DNA of 64,000 nucleotides from Acidobacteriota bacterium (lineage in GTDB: Bacteria > Acidobacteriota > Blastocatellia > Pyrinomonadales > Pyrinomonadaceae), in NCBI GenBank assembly GCA_019639175.1, contig JAHBSK010000005.1, positions 248,001-312,000 of the forward strand. Direction: 5' to 3'. This document shows positions 25,102-34,720 of this stretch, in pieces. The position numbers and the translations under genes are program-made. Each line of letters begins with the position of its first letter. Within the stretch, counting starts at the first letter, position 1. The notes under the pieces were generated by a model. It made no database searches and was not told the origin of the DNA. It saw nothing but the letters and a program-made list of their open reading frames with translations.

Positions 25102-26058
25102 ATGGAACAAAAAGAAGCAAAAACAAAGAACGGCACGACGTCACTGATCGCTATTTTGGGCATCGCGGCGGCGTTCGTTCTTGTTGTTTTCCTTTCAAAT
25201 TATGTCGAGGCACGCCGCCTGCATCTTCCCGATTCTTACGAAGATGCTGATCTCTCGCTGCAGGGCAAAAGACTGAAAGGCTGGGCGCTTGGAGCAGAAG
25301 GTATGCTTGCGGATTGGTACTGGATGAATTCGCTGCAATACGTCGGCACAAAGATACTTCGCGGCCCCGAAGGCGGCGTCAACATTGACGATCTGAGGCC
25401 GCTTAATCCGCGTCTGCTTTATCCGCTTCTTGATAACGCCACCGACCTCGATCCGCATTTCATCGCCGTTTATTCTTACGGCGCCAGCGTTTTGCCCGCG
25501 ATCGATCCGGCACAGGCAATTGCCCTGACCGAAAAAGGCATCGCCAACAACCCTGACGACTGGAAACTTTATCAATATCTGGGCTATATCCACTGGCGGC
25601 TCAAAGATTATGAAAAAGCCGCCGTTGCTTATGAACAAGGCTCTACTCGCCCCGGTGCGACCGCGATAATGCGCCAGATGGCAGCCGTTATGCGAACCAG
25701 AGGCGGCAGCCGCGACACCGCACGGCAAATGTATCAGCAAATGCTGGCAGAGGCCGAAGATCAGCAGTCGCGTTCGCTGGCGGAGCTTCGCCTGATGGAA
25801 CTCGATTCGCTGGATGAGCGTGACGCGATGGACGAAACCCTTAAAAATATCGTTGATGCGACGGGCAAATGCCCGCAGCAACTGAAAGAGATCGTCCCGC
25901 TTTTGGCAAAAGTAAAACTGCCTGATAACAAAGATCTTCAGATAAATTCCGCCGGCGATCTGGTCGATCCTGCCGGAGAACCTTATCAGCTTGACCGCGA
26001 AAAATGCGTCGTTACGCTTGGGCCAAGCTCAAAGATACCGACGCCGCTTGTTCAATAA
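25102..26058 (+). CDS. TPR membrane protein in the ABC-2 exporter operon
   Basis: 318 residues. One N-terminal membrane anchor (SLIAILGIAAAFVLVVFLSN), then YEDADLSLQGKRLKGWALG. TPR helices near 155-185 (WKLYQYLGYIHWRLKDYEKA) sit in the middle. The frame is 12 bases after the permease and 3 before the ATPase, so it is part of the same transcript. A TPR protein placed between permease and ATPase suggests an adaptor that holds a periplasmic or cytosolic partner; this is inference. Confidence 0.78.
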   Translation: MEQKEAKTKNGTTSLIAILGIAAAFVLVVFLSNYVEARRLHLPDSYEDADLSLQGKRLKGWALGAEGMLADWYWMNSLQYVGTKILRGPEGGVNIDDLRPLNPRLLYPLLDNATDLDPHFIAVYSYGASVLPAIDPAQAIALTEKGIANNPDDWKLYQYLGYIHWRLKDYEKAAVAYEQGSTRPGATAIMRQMAAVMRTRGGSRDTARQMYQQMLAEAEDQQSRSLAELRLMELDSLDERDAMDETLKNIVDATGKCPQQLKEIVPLLAKVKLPDNKDLQINSAGDLVDPAGEPYQLDREKCVVTLGPSSKIPTPLVQ

Positions 26059-26061
26059 AAA

Positions 26062-27012
26062 ATGTCAGCTATGGAATACATTGTTGAAATAAAAGACCTT
26101 TCAAAAGATTACGAAACCGGATTTTGGCGCAAGAAAAAGGTGCGTGCTCTCGACGGCCTGACGCTAAACGTCCGCCCCGGACAGATATTCGGTTTCCTCG
26201 GCGGCAACGGCGCCGGAAAGACGACTACCATCAAGATCTTGATGAGCCTGCTGTTCCCGACCGAAGGTTCGGCAAAGATACTTGGCAGCGATATTTCGGA
26301 TGTTTCAATGCATTCGCGCATCGGCTATTGCCCGGAAAATCCGTATTTCTATGATTATCTGACGGCAAACGAACTGCTGGATTATTTCGGGCAGATCTTT
26401 GGTTATGACACCGCAAAACGCAAACAGCTTACCGATGAACTGCTGACCGCCGTCGGCCTTGAAGAAAAAAGCCGCAGCCGGCAGCTTCGCAAATTCTCAA
26501 AAGGAATGCAGCAGCGCGTCGGGCTGGCGCAGGCTCTTGTCAACGATCCCGAAATTGTCTTTTTGGATGAACCGATGAGCGGGCTTGATCCTGTCGGGCG
26601 AAGAGAGATACGCGAACTCATCGTCTCGCTTCGCGAAAAAGGCAAGACCGTTTTTATGTCAACGCATATCCTGTCTGATGTTGAGGCGTTATGTGATGAG
26701 GTGGCGATACTTCGCGGCGGCAGGCTTGCGGCAACAGGCAGCCTCAGCGAGCTGCTCTCAACCGGAAATGAGCAACGGGCTTTTGAGCTGCTTATCGGCG
26801 GCGTCGCATCAGAACAGATGAGAAACGCCGTGTCAGGCATAAACGGGGCAAAAGTTTTGACCAAACCTGCCGGAACGGCAATAGAGGTTCAGAACGAATC
26901 GGACATCGACGCCGTCATCGCTGCCGCGCGTACCTGCGGCGGCAAGATAATTTCCGTAAATCCGGTGTCGCTGTCATTGGAAGACCTGTTTGTTGAAGCA
27001 AAGAACCGCTAA
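26062..27012 (+). CDS. ABC transporter ATPase, export type
   Basis: 316 residues from ATG 26062 (or ATG 26071). Walker A GGNGAGKTTT near 52-61, signature FSKGMQQRVG near 148, Walker B IVFLDEPMSGLDP near 168 and switch His in FMSTHILSD. Partner of the permease at 24304. The last codons (AKNR, stop) lie inside a copy of a dispersed repeat (GCAAAGAACCGCTAAG), so its C-terminus is repeat derived. Confidence 0.9.
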   Translation: MSAMEYIVEIKDLSKDYETGFWRKKKVRALDGLTLNVRPGQIFGFLGGNGAGKTTTIKILMSLLFPTEGSAKILGSDISDVSMHSRIGYCPENPYFYDYLTANELLDYFGQIFGYDTAKRKQLTDELLTAVGLEEKSRSRQLRKFSKGMQQRVGLAQALVNDPEIVFLDEPMSGLDPVGRREIRELIVSLREKGKTVFMSTHILSDVEALCDEVAILRGGRLAATGSLSELLSTGNEQRAFELLIGGVASEQMRNAVSGINGAKVLTKPAGTAIEVQNESDIDAVIAAARTCGGKIISVNPVSLSLEDLFVEAKNR

Positions 27013-27205
27013 GAAAAAACTTTGTGCAACTTAGCGTCTTAGTGCCTTAGTGACAAAAAAATTTACGAACACCGCCACGAAGTCGCAAAGCCACAAAGAA
27101 CCGCTAAGAAAAACTTTGCGTAAATTCGCGTCTTCGCGTCTTAGTGGCAAAATTTACTTAAAACAGCCACAAAGTCGCAAAGACCCAAAGAACCACAAAG
27201 AAAAA
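26998..27205. repeat. Direct repeat array (AAGAACCGCTAAG / CTTAGTGGC type)
   Basis: Two copies of about 60 bases, offset by 95: 26998-27064 and 27093-27157, both with AAGAACCGCTAAGAAAAA, then ACTTTG, then CGTCTTAGTG. Further AAAGTCGCAAAG words lie at 27077 and 27172, with CACAAAG words at 27092 and 27195. The left copy overlaps the ATPase stop codon. Similar CTTTGCGTCTTAGTGG words are widespread in environmental genomes. Confidence 0.85.
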
Positions 27206-27229
27206 ACCCACAAACCAAAGAAATGGCTG

Positions 27230-27733
27230 TCACTCCGCCCTGATCGCGGTCACGCGCCAGCGGATGTTGGCACGGTCGTCTTTTGCCGTGAAACCGTCTA
27301 TGCTTAGCGTGACGGTCATCGTTTCTCCGGGTGCCAGGCTTGGGGCATGTGCCGGAACGGCCAAAACACGCTTTTCCTTTATCACATTGTTTTCAATATC
27401 CACCACCGAAACGTTTATCTCTACACCAGTCAGCGTCCGCGTTCCGCGATTGGTCATTTCGCCTTTTATGTACATTGAGATGGAGCCGAAAGCGTTTGGC
27501 GATTCGACCGTGTCCCTGTGTGTGGCAATGACGATATTTTTGGTCAGGGCCTCAAATTCCGGCGTTCCCTCCTGAACGGAATTTTCCAGGATCGTGGCGA
27601 CCTGTTCCTCGTTTGACGGGCGCATGAGCAATGCCGTCACGGCCACCCCTATGATGACAATGCCGACAACGGCCCCTATCAAATAGCCTGTGTAATTACG
27701 TTTTGGTTTATTCTCTTGCAGCAAGCTGTCCAT
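27230..27733 (-). CDS. Membrane-anchored protein with FxLYD-like extracytoplasmic domain
   Basis: 167 residues. One N-terminal membrane helix (YLIGAVVGIVIIGVAVTALL at 18-37), then a beta-rich extracytoplasmic domain with MYIKGEMTNRGTRTLTGVEI and APGETMTVTLSIDGF, the pattern of DUF2393/FxLYD domains found in small bacterial anchored proteins. Function unknown. Convergent with the ABC operon. Confidence 0.72.
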   Translation of the reverse strand: MDSLLQENKPKRNYTGYLIGAVVGIVIIGVAVTALLMRPSNEEQVATILENSVQEGTPEFEALTKNIVIATHRDTVESPNAFGSISMYIKGEMTNRGTRTLTGVEINVSVVDIENNVIKEKRVLAVPAHAPSLAPGETMTVTLSIDGFTAKDDRANIRWRVTAIRAE

Positions 27734-27812
27734 AAACTGTTCTTTAAGTGCTTAGACACCGATTTTTGCTATTGGTTCCACTAGGTTATCATTTTGGTTG
27801 CGCTAAACCGAA

Positions 27813-30296
27813 ATGGCCGAACTCCGCAAAACCAGAAGCCGCGAAAAGCGGTATGCCGAGATAGCTCTGCCGCTGCCGGTGCGAAAGCTTTTCACCTATC
27901 GCCTGTCTGACGCGGGCGGCGAAGAACCGCGTCCGGGCGTACGCGTTGTTGTGCCGTTCGGCAAGCGTGAACTGACAGGTTATCTGATAAATATTCTGGA
28001 CGGCCTGCCGGAAAATTCGCGTCTGAATGAAGCGGAAATAAAGCCCATCACCAAGATCATCGACACTGAGCCTCTGATAACCGATGAGATAATGCGGCTG
28101 GCAGAATGGACGGCTGATTATTATGCCGCATCGCTCGGCGAGGTGCTGAAAGCGAGCCTTCCGGCGGGCATAAACGCTGTGATCGAAAAGGTTTACGAGA
28201 TCACCGCCAAAGGCCGCGAAGCTCTTGACGATAACGCACGAAAGGCCGCCGCAAAATGGGAAATTCTCAGGCATCTTGCCGAAAGCGGCCCGGCGGCGGA
28301 ACGCAGTCTTGTAAAACTCTTCGGAAAGGCGGCAACCGTCCGCTCTCTGCGTGAACTGAGGAACGCGGAGCTCATCTCGCAGGATCACCAAAAGATCGAA
28401 CCGCGTGTAAAGGCAAAGCGGCAAAAGGCCGTGCGGCTGCTTCCCGCAGCGGTCGAGGAACAGGAAAAACCGCTCACGCACGACCAGCAAAGAATCATAG
28501 GCATCCTTGCCAAAGCGGGCGGAGAAATGCTTTTCACGGATGTCCTGGAGCGGGCGGACACCGGAGCATCGCCCGTGAATACGCTGGCAAAACGCGGCCT
28601 GCTGGAAGTTTACATCCGCGAAATAAGACGCGATCCGTTCGGCGGCGACACTGTCGGCGACCGCCCAAAGCTGAAGCTCAATGACGATCAGGAAACCGCT
28701 TTGGCGGCCATTACGGCATCGCTCAAGGACGGAGATTACAAGGCATTTCTGCTGCACGGCGTGACCGGCAGCGGAAAGACCGAGGTCTATATCCGAGCGA
28801 TGGCAGAGGCTCTTGAGATGGATCGTTCGTCGCTGATGCTCGTGCCGGAAATTGCCCTGACGCCGGTTTTCTCGCGGCGACTTCGAGAGGCTTTTGGCAG
28901 CAGCGTGGCGATCCTTCATTCAAACCTGTCGGCGGGCGAACGCTTTGACGAGTGGCGGCGCATCCGCAATGGAACGGCCCGCATTGCGATCGGTACGCGT
29001 TCGGCGGTCTTTGCTCCGCTTGAGGACATCGGACTGATAATCGTTGACGAAGAACACGACACGTCCTATCGCCAAAACGAATCGCCTTTTTACAACGGAC
29101 GCGATCTTGCCGTAATGCGTGCCCACGCGGCAGGTGCAACAATAATTCTCGGTTCGGCAACGCCCGCTATCGAATCTTTTCACAACGCCAAAACGGGCAA
29201 GTATCATTATCTGCAAATGCCGACACGCATCGGCGGACGGCCGTTGGCAAAGGCCGAGCTGATCGACATGCGCGAAGTCTTTAAGAAAGCGGGCAAGGAC
29301 GTTGTCTTCTCGCCCGCGCTCATTGACGCTATAAAAAAGGCCAAAGCAAAAGGCGAGCAGACGATGATACTGCTCAATCGCCGTGGATTTTCTTCTTTTG
29401 TTCTCTGCCGTTCGTGCGGAGAGAGCCTGCGGTGCAAAAACTGCGACATCACGCTGACCTATCACAAAGCGGAGCGGAAATTGACCTGTCATTACTGCGG
29501 CTATACGACCGATCCGCCACAAAAATGCCCGTTTTGCGGCAGCGAATACCTGTATTTCATCGGCCCTGGAACCGAGCAGCTTGAGGAAGTTTTGCAAAGG
29601 ACACTGCCCGATCTTCGCATCGCCCGCGTTGACCGCGACACGATGTCACGCAAGGGCGAGATGGCAAAAACTCTTTCGGCTTTTGACCGCGGCGAGACCG
29701 ATGTTCTCGTCGGGACGCAAATGATCGCAAAAGGCCACGATTTTCACAACGTGACACTTGTCGGTGTGGTTTCGGTCGATAACGGCCTCGGGCTGCCTGA
29801 TTTTCGTTCCGCTGAAAGGACGTTTCAGCTTTTAACGCAGGTCGCGGGACGCGCAGGACGCGGCGATCTGGCCGGACGCGTGATGATACAGACGTATTAC
29901 CCCGAACATTACGCGCTCCGCCACGCCGCCGAACAGGATTATGAAAGCTTTTACACGGAAGAGGTAAAGTACCGCAGCAGAATGGGTTATCCGCCATTTG
30001 TCGTGCTTGCTTCGATACTGATAAAACACAAGGACGAAGATTATGCCCTGCGAAGCGGACGGATACTCCGCGAGGCTTTTGACCGTGCGAACACGAACGG
30101 TACGTCGCGCGTTATCGGCCCGGCAAAGGCCGCAATATCACGCATAAGAAACGAATTTCGCTTTCAGATGATCCTCAGATCGACCAACCGCCGCGACCTG
30201 CGGCATCTGATCGACACGGCCCTGGCCGAAGCCGAAACCCGAGGATGCGACCGCCGCATCGTCTTTGTCGAGATCGACCCGGTAAATCTGATGTAA
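27813..30296 (+). CDS. priA: Primosomal protein N' (replication restart helicase)
   Basis: 827 residues. Loads the replication helicase at collapsed forks. N-terminal 3'-DNA-binding region (YAEIALPLPVRKLFTYRL), Walker A GVTGSGKTEVY near 316, DEEHD near 412, RGFSSFVLCR near 530, and the zinc-binding cysteines of CRSCGESLRCKNCD and LTCHYCGYTTDPPQKCPFCG near 540-580. Helicase C part ends with RILREAF and NEFRFQMILRS. Ordinary length. Confidence 0.95.
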   Translation: MAELRKTRSREKRYAEIALPLPVRKLFTYRLSDAGGEEPRPGVRVVVPFGKRELTGYLINILDGLPENSRLNEAEIKPITKIIDTEPLITDEIMRLAEWTADYYAASLGEVLKASLPAGINAVIEKVYEITAKGREALDDNARKAAAKWEILRHLAESGPAAERSLVKLFGKAATVRSLRELRNAELISQDHQKIEPRVKAKRQKAVRLLPAAVEEQEKPLTHDQQRIIGILAKAGGEMLFTDVLERADTGASPVNTLAKRGLLEVYIREIRRDPFGGDTVGDRPKLKLNDDQETALAAITASLKDGDYKAFLLHGVTGSGKTEVYIRAMAEALEMDRSSLMLVPEIALTPVFSRRLREAFGSSVAILHSNLSAGERFDEWRRIRNGTARIAIGTRSAVFAPLEDIGLIIVDEEHDTSYRQNESPFYNGRDLAVMRAHAAGATIILGSATPAIESFHNAKTGKYHYLQMPTRIGGRPLAKAELIDMREVFKKAGKDVVFSPALIDAIKKAKAKGEQTMILLNRRGFSSFVLCRSCGESLRCKNCDITLTYHKAERKLTCHYCGYTTDPPQKCPFCGSEYLYFIGPGTEQLEEVLQRTLPDLRIARVDRDTMSRKGEMAKTLSAFDRGETDVLVGTQMIAKGHDFHNVTLVGVVSVDNGLGLPDFRSAERTFQLLTQVAGRAGRGDLAGRVMIQTYYPEHYALRHAAEQDYESFYTEEVKYRSRMGYPPFVVLASILIKHKDEDYALRSGRILREAFDRANTNGTSRVIGPAKAAISRIRNEFRFQMILRSTNRRDLRHLIDTALAEAETRGCDRRIVFVEIDPVNLM

Positions 30297-30405
30297 CTGA
30301 CGATCACTTTTCAGATAGTTATGTTCGTCTGCCAGGTGACAATTTGTGAATGCGGCAGATGGTCTGCTTCAGGGTCTTCGGGCGGGCGTCCCGGGAAATT
30401 TAAGT

Positions 30406-31911
30406 TTATCTTTTCTCCTGCAGCCCCATCTTTGTAAGAATGGCCGTGAATCGAGGTTCGTCGCGGAGGTCGTCCCACATTGGGTCGATATTGATGAAGG
30501 GCAGCATAAAAACGCGTTGTTCGGCGGCGGCTTCCAGCATACTTAGCGCATCTTCCCTTTTGCCGAGCAGGATGTAGTATTCGGCGCAATTAAGGACACT
30601 GTCCGGGCTTGCATCGTCGCATCCCGCCGATCCGATCCTATGTCGCCAAAATCCCTCGATCCCTTTTTCCGTAAACAGCCTGCGGTACTCAGCCACGGTT
30701 TCGGCTGTTGAAACCCTGGAGTTCACCATTGCGTCCATCGCCTCGCTGTGACGTCCCTGCTTTAGATAGACCGAATACATATACCGGCGTGCCATCGTAA
30801 ATTTCGGCTCGATCCTGAAAACCTCTTCAAGCTGCTCTGTCGCCTTGCCATAATTTCTTGAAAAATAATGCAGTTGCCCGATGTCTGACATTATTATCAA
30901 TGAGGTCGGTGCCAGACGAGAAGCGATGTTCATCTGTTCATGAGCTTCATCCATGCGTCCCATCAACGAAAGATAGACGCCATACCAGTGGCGCGATTTG
31001 GCGTCATTCGGGCCAAGTTCGGTCGCTTTTTTCAGTGATGCCTCGGCTCCGGCCCAATCCCAGTAATGAAACATGCGGATAAATCCGTGAGTTGCATATG
31101 CCTCATGCAGGTTCGGGTCAAGATCCATTGCCCGGCTTAGGGCGGCCTCGGCGATCTCAGGCGAAGCGTCAAATGCATAGGCATCCGCCATCGCAAGATG
31201 CGCCGCGGCAAAATTCGGATCGGCTTCTACGGCCTTTCTGAAATATTCCACAGGCTGCTCGATGCTGTACCAGCGGCCTTCCCATATCCGCCTGCCGCGC
31301 AGGTAATTGTTATATGCCTCTGTGCTGGCGGTTCCTCTGCGGGCGGCGTCGGTTGTGTAAGCCGAACCGGCCTGAGCTTCCGTTGCACGCATGCCGTAAA
31401 GCATCCAACCCGAAAATCCGATAGCAAAAACGGCCAGAACCGCCATTCCAGCCACTGCTGTCATGCGGTATCGCGGACGTGACGAAACGTGGTGCTTCGT
31501 GTTCACATCCGCCGGAGCGGCTTCGGCACTATCCGACGATGATTCGGCAAAGACCTGTCCGCTTTCTGAGTTTTCGGCCGGTTCTTCCGTTACGTCCGCA
31601 ACGAACCGGTAGCCTTTCTTTGACACCGTGCGGATATACTGGGTTTCGGCAGTGCCGTTTTGCCCAAGCGTTTTTCGCAGTATGGAGATATAGAGATTTA
31701 TATTCGCTTCTTCGACAAAGGTATCCGGCCATATCTCCGCCATCAGTTCCCTGCGCGAAACCAGCCTCTCGCGTTCGCGGATGAGCAGGTCGAGTATTTC
31801 CAGAGCCTTGGGCGTCACCTGTATGATCTTGCCCTCCCGCAGCAAAAGCAGCCTTGCGGGGTCGAATTGATAGCTCCCGAAATTATATGTTCTGTGGTCA
31901 GTGCCGTTCAT
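30406..31911 (-). CDS. CadC-like winged-helix/TPR membrane regulator
   Basis: 501 residues. The N-terminal OmpR/CadC-type winged helix (about 10-108: KALEILDLLIRERERLVSRR, then RTVSKKGYRFVADV) binds DNA, one membrane helix follows at about 147-166 (AVAGMAVLAVFAIGFSGWML), then a TPR array from about 190 to the end (RRIWEGRWYSIEQPVEYFRK; FAAAHLAMADAYAF; HLHEAYATH-like helices). In ToxR-type regulators the membrane part senses and the DNA part stays attached. Divergent from the secreted Cna-B protein gene at 32032, 120 bases away, so it may control it. Confidence 0.87.
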   Translation of the reverse strand: MNGTDHRTYNFGSYQFDPARLLLLREGKIIQVTPKALEILDLLIRERERLVSRRELMAEIWPDTFVEEANINLYISILRKTLGQNGTAETQYIRTVSKKGYRFVADVTEEPAENSESGQVFAESSSDSAEAAPADVNTKHHVSSRPRYRMTAVAGMAVLAVFAIGFSGWMLYGMRATEAQAGSAYTTDAARRGTASTEAYNNYLRGRRIWEGRWYSIEQPVEYFRKAVEADPNFAAAHLAMADAYAFDASPEIAEAALSRAMDLDPNLHEAYATHGFIRMFHYWDWAGAEASLKKATELGPNDAKSRHWYGVYLSLMGRMDEAHEQMNIASRLAPTSLIIMSDIGQLHYFSRNYGKATEQLEEVFRIEPKFTMARRYMYSVYLKQGRHSEAMDAMVNSRVSTAETVAEYRRLFTEKGIEGFWRHRIGSAGCDDASPDSVLNCAEYYILLGKREDALSMLEAAAEQRVFMLPFINIDPMWDDLRDEPRFTAILTKMGLQEKR

Positions 31912-32031
31912 GGCAAAAATTTAATAAATTCTAACTTTTTCTGATGTTTTTTCAAAGGTTTTTTAGGGATGTTTTGTGCAACACTTTGCCAATCGGTTCC
32001 GGCTTCTTATGCCGCTCCTGGAGATAACATT

Positions 32032-33936
32032 ATGAAAACCTGTCACATTGCGTCCTTTTTTGCTTTCGCACTGTTTTTGTGCGGGCATTCTGCCCTTGCT
32101 CAAACATGGAATGGCAACGGCCCTACCAATAACTGGTCAGACCCGTTCAATTGGTCAACCAATGCGGTTCCCGCAAACGGCGCGGCTATTACATTCAATG
32201 GAACTGGCGTCAAGGACTGCGTGATCGATATCGATATAGTGACAGGTTCGTTCACGATCGATGCAGGCTATACGGGGACGATCTCGCAGGGAGCCTCGAA
32301 CCTGACCCACAACGGGACATTCACCCAAAATGGCGGCACATTCCACGGCGGAAGCGGCTCTATCACCTTTGTCAGCAGCTTCAACCTGACGGGCGGAACT
32401 TTTGCGGGATCGACCGGAACCACGTCATTCAATTACTTCTTTACACAAAGCGGCACCGGCACATTCGTCGGAAACGGCGGGACAGCGGTATTCAACGGCA
32501 GCGCTGCTAACTACTCCGCCGCCCAGCCACAGGCATTTAACAATGTCACTATAAACAAGAACAACCTTGCTCCACTGAGCCTCATCGGGAGCAGCGTACT
32601 GGCCGTAAACGGACTGCTGACGCTGCAGGACGGACGGGTTGACAGCAACGGCACGCTCGAAGCCCGCGGAGGCATCAATGTCTCAACTGATTTCGACGGC
32701 GGAAACGGTAAGCTGCGTTTTGCCGGTTCGGGAGTCCAGAGCTTTATAAATGAAGGCGGAATAATTCCGACAGGTATCTTTACTGTTGACAAGTCCGGCG
32801 GAACCGTCCAGCTTCTCAGCGACCTGAACCTGAGCAATGGAACGCAGGCATTCGATCTTGTGAACGGGACGATCACGACCGGAGCGTTTATCGTGAACGC
32901 CGGGACGCGCTCCGTCAACCGGACGACCGGCTATATCAACGGAAATCTGAGAAGGGTTATAAATAGTATCGGGCCAATGACATTTGATGTTGGTACAGAG
33001 AACGGCTACTCGCCGCTGGGTATGACCATATCTGCCTTTGTAAACCCGTCTGCATTGACCATCGCTGCAGTGCAGTCGCAGCATCCGAACAGACCATTGA
33101 CAGGCAGTTCTATGGGGCGCTATTGGAGCATTACCGAAGAGGGTAACGTTACCGCCGTTCTGACATTTCACTATCTGGATGCAGACCTTTCAGGCATCGA
33201 AGAATCGAGCTTTCAGCTTTTCCGCTATACAGGCGCGGGAACGGAGTTCACCCAGATGCCGGCAACGCATATCACAACAGCAAACACAATGACCACGATC
33301 GGCGGCATAACTGAGTTTTCCGATTGGACAATGCTTTCTCAACTTGGGCCTACCTCGGCAACGGCCTCTGTCAGCGGGCGCGTGCTGACTGCCGGGGGAC
33401 GAGCCATATCAATGGCAGATCTAAGGCTGACCGATACTGATGGCCGGATACGAAGAGTCATCACAAACCCGTTCGGTTATTTCAAGTTCAATGATGTGAC
33501 CGTTGGCGGATCATATATTCTCTCGGTCGCTCACAAAACCTATATATTTGCAGAACCTTACCGCGTGATCACCGTAAAAGACGAGATAACAGGCATTGAT
33601 TTCATTGCGCTTGATCCAAGAACGACCGGCAGCCTGGGTATGATCGAAGGTTCTGTAACTGATGAAGGCGGCAATCCTGTCGAGGGCATAGAGATAGAGA
33701 TGATCGGCGGTGATGAGACATCTATAGTGGTCCTGACCGGAAAACGGGGCGAATTCACATTTAACGAGCTTTTGATCGGCCGGACCTATATCCTTATTGC
33801 TCGCTCCGAAGACGGGTTTTTTGTTGAACCGGTAAAGACCGTCGCTCTCGAGGATGTCTCGGCTTCGGTCGGGTTCCAGATACACGGCAAAGGTCACGAA
33901 CGCACCTCTCGTCCACGCCAAGAGATCGGAAACTGA
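32032..33936 (+). CDS. Secreted repeat-rich protein with Cna-B/carboxypeptidase-regulatory-like C-terminus
   Basis: 634 residues from ATG 32032 after GGAG; a longer frame begins at 31969. Signal peptide MKTCHIASFFAFALFLCGHS. Residues about 25-330 are Gly/Thr/Asn-rich beta repeats (GTFTQNGGTFHGGSGSITF), recalling adhesin-like beta-solenoids. Residues about 450-620 are two CarboxypepD_reg/Cna-B-like beta sandwiches (ASVSGRVLTAGGRAISMADL; then SLGMIEGSVTDEGGNPVEGI). Probably a surface structural or adhesive protein. Divergent from the CadC-like regulator. Confidence 0.82.
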   Translation: MKTCHIASFFAFALFLCGHSALAQTWNGNGPTNNWSDPFNWSTNAVPANGAAITFNGTGVKDCVIDIDIVTGSFTIDAGYTGTISQGASNLTHNGTFTQNGGTFHGGSGSITFVSSFNLTGGTFAGSTGTTSFNYFFTQSGTGTFVGNGGTAVFNGSAANYSAAQPQAFNNVTINKNNLAPLSLIGSSVLAVNGLLTLQDGRVDSNGTLEARGGINVSTDFDGGNGKLRFAGSGVQSFINEGGIIPTGIFTVDKSGGTVQLLSDLNLSNGTQAFDLVNGTITTGAFIVNAGTRSVNRTTGYINGNLRRVINSIGPMTFDVGTENGYSPLGMTISAFVNPSALTIAAVQSQHPNRPLTGSSMGRYWSITEEGNVTAVLTFHYLDADLSGIEESSFQLFRYTGAGTEFTQMPATHITTANTMTTIGGITEFSDWTMLSQLGPTSATASVSGRVLTAGGRAISMADLRLTDTDGRIRRVITNPFGYFKFNDVTVGGSYILSVAHKTYIFAEPYRVITVKDEITGIDFIALDPRTTGSLGMIEGSVTDEGGNPVEGIEIEMIGGDETSIVVLTGKRGEFTFNELLIGRTYILIARSEDGFFVEPVKTVALEDVSASVGFQIHGKGHERTSRPRQEIGN

Positions 33937-33993
33937 CGTTTTTACGAAAGCCGTCCTGTCACCGAAAAGTTATATCCGGCCGACACGACCGTG

Positions 33994-34590
33994 TTAGTTA
34001 ACGGCACGCGAATGTAAAGGCACTGGCCGGAGTTTGACGCCTGCATAAACCTCTTGCAGCGAGATCTTGCAGCCGATGGAATCGAGCGAGATGACATCGT
34101 CGCGTTCGTTGTAGATGCGATAGACCCATTGCTTTTGATTTTGGCGAGCGTAATGTTCCACGCGCATTTCGTCCTGTTTTATCTGCAAACATTCCTTTAT
34201 CGAATCCATCGCCAGAAAATTTTCCAGCTTTCGCGATTTTTCCACCGAATCGGAATTGTTCGAGAAAATGTCAACGATGACACTGGGGTTCAACAGCGTC
34301 TCCGACGCCTGATCGGTGAAAGACGGTTCGCCGTTGACGACCGCAATGTCAGGGAAACAGAACAGTCCCGTCGGCAATGCAACGCGCATATTGCCGATAT
34401 AGATCTCGCTCTTATGGCCGTGCATTCGGCTGCCGAGGCCAATGGCGGTATTTGAAATAATAAGGTTGTGCCATCGGTCGGCTCCGTGGCCGCCGATCAT
34501 TTTCCCATTGCGGGGATCGTTGCGGTCGGCAGCAAATTTAGCCGCCGCGTTGGTGTTGATATGTGTGGAATTCATTGCGTTGTCCGCCAT
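33994..34590 (-). CDS. Uma2-like (DUF820) putative endonuclease, N-terminus uncertain
   Basis: About 198 residues from ATG 34588-34590 (ATG 34575 also possible); a longer frame runs upstream to 34968 but has no family likeness. The core RNGKMIGGHGADRWHNLI, then YIGNMRVALPTGLF, then CFPDIAVVNGEPSFTD, matches Uma2, a PD-(D/E)xK fold widespread in cyanobacteria and acidobacteria. The first strand (usually ...YELIDGE) is blurred, and the expected Glu near VLSPST is Asp (VDIFSNNS), so activity is unsure. It lies antisense and close to the lpxD start. Confidence 0.72.
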   Translation of the reverse strand: MADNAMNSTHINTNAAAKFAADRNDPRNGKMIGGHGADRWHNLIISNTAIGLGSRMHGHKSEIYIGNMRVALPTGLFCFPDIAVVNGEPSFTDQASETLLNPSVIVDIFSNNSDSVEKSRKLENFLAMDSIKECLQIKQDEMRVEHYARQNQKQWVYRIYNERDDVISLDSIGCKISLQEVYAGVKLRPVPLHSRAVN

Positions 34591-34720
34591 AAAAAAATAA
34601 ATAGCCGGAGATCCGGAAATTACTGCTGGTGGGCAACTGGCAATGCGGGTTTTGCCGGGGGAATGTTGTTTGGTAAAAATAGTGTTGCACAGCAAACTGT
34701 TTTTTATCAAGACAAATCTT

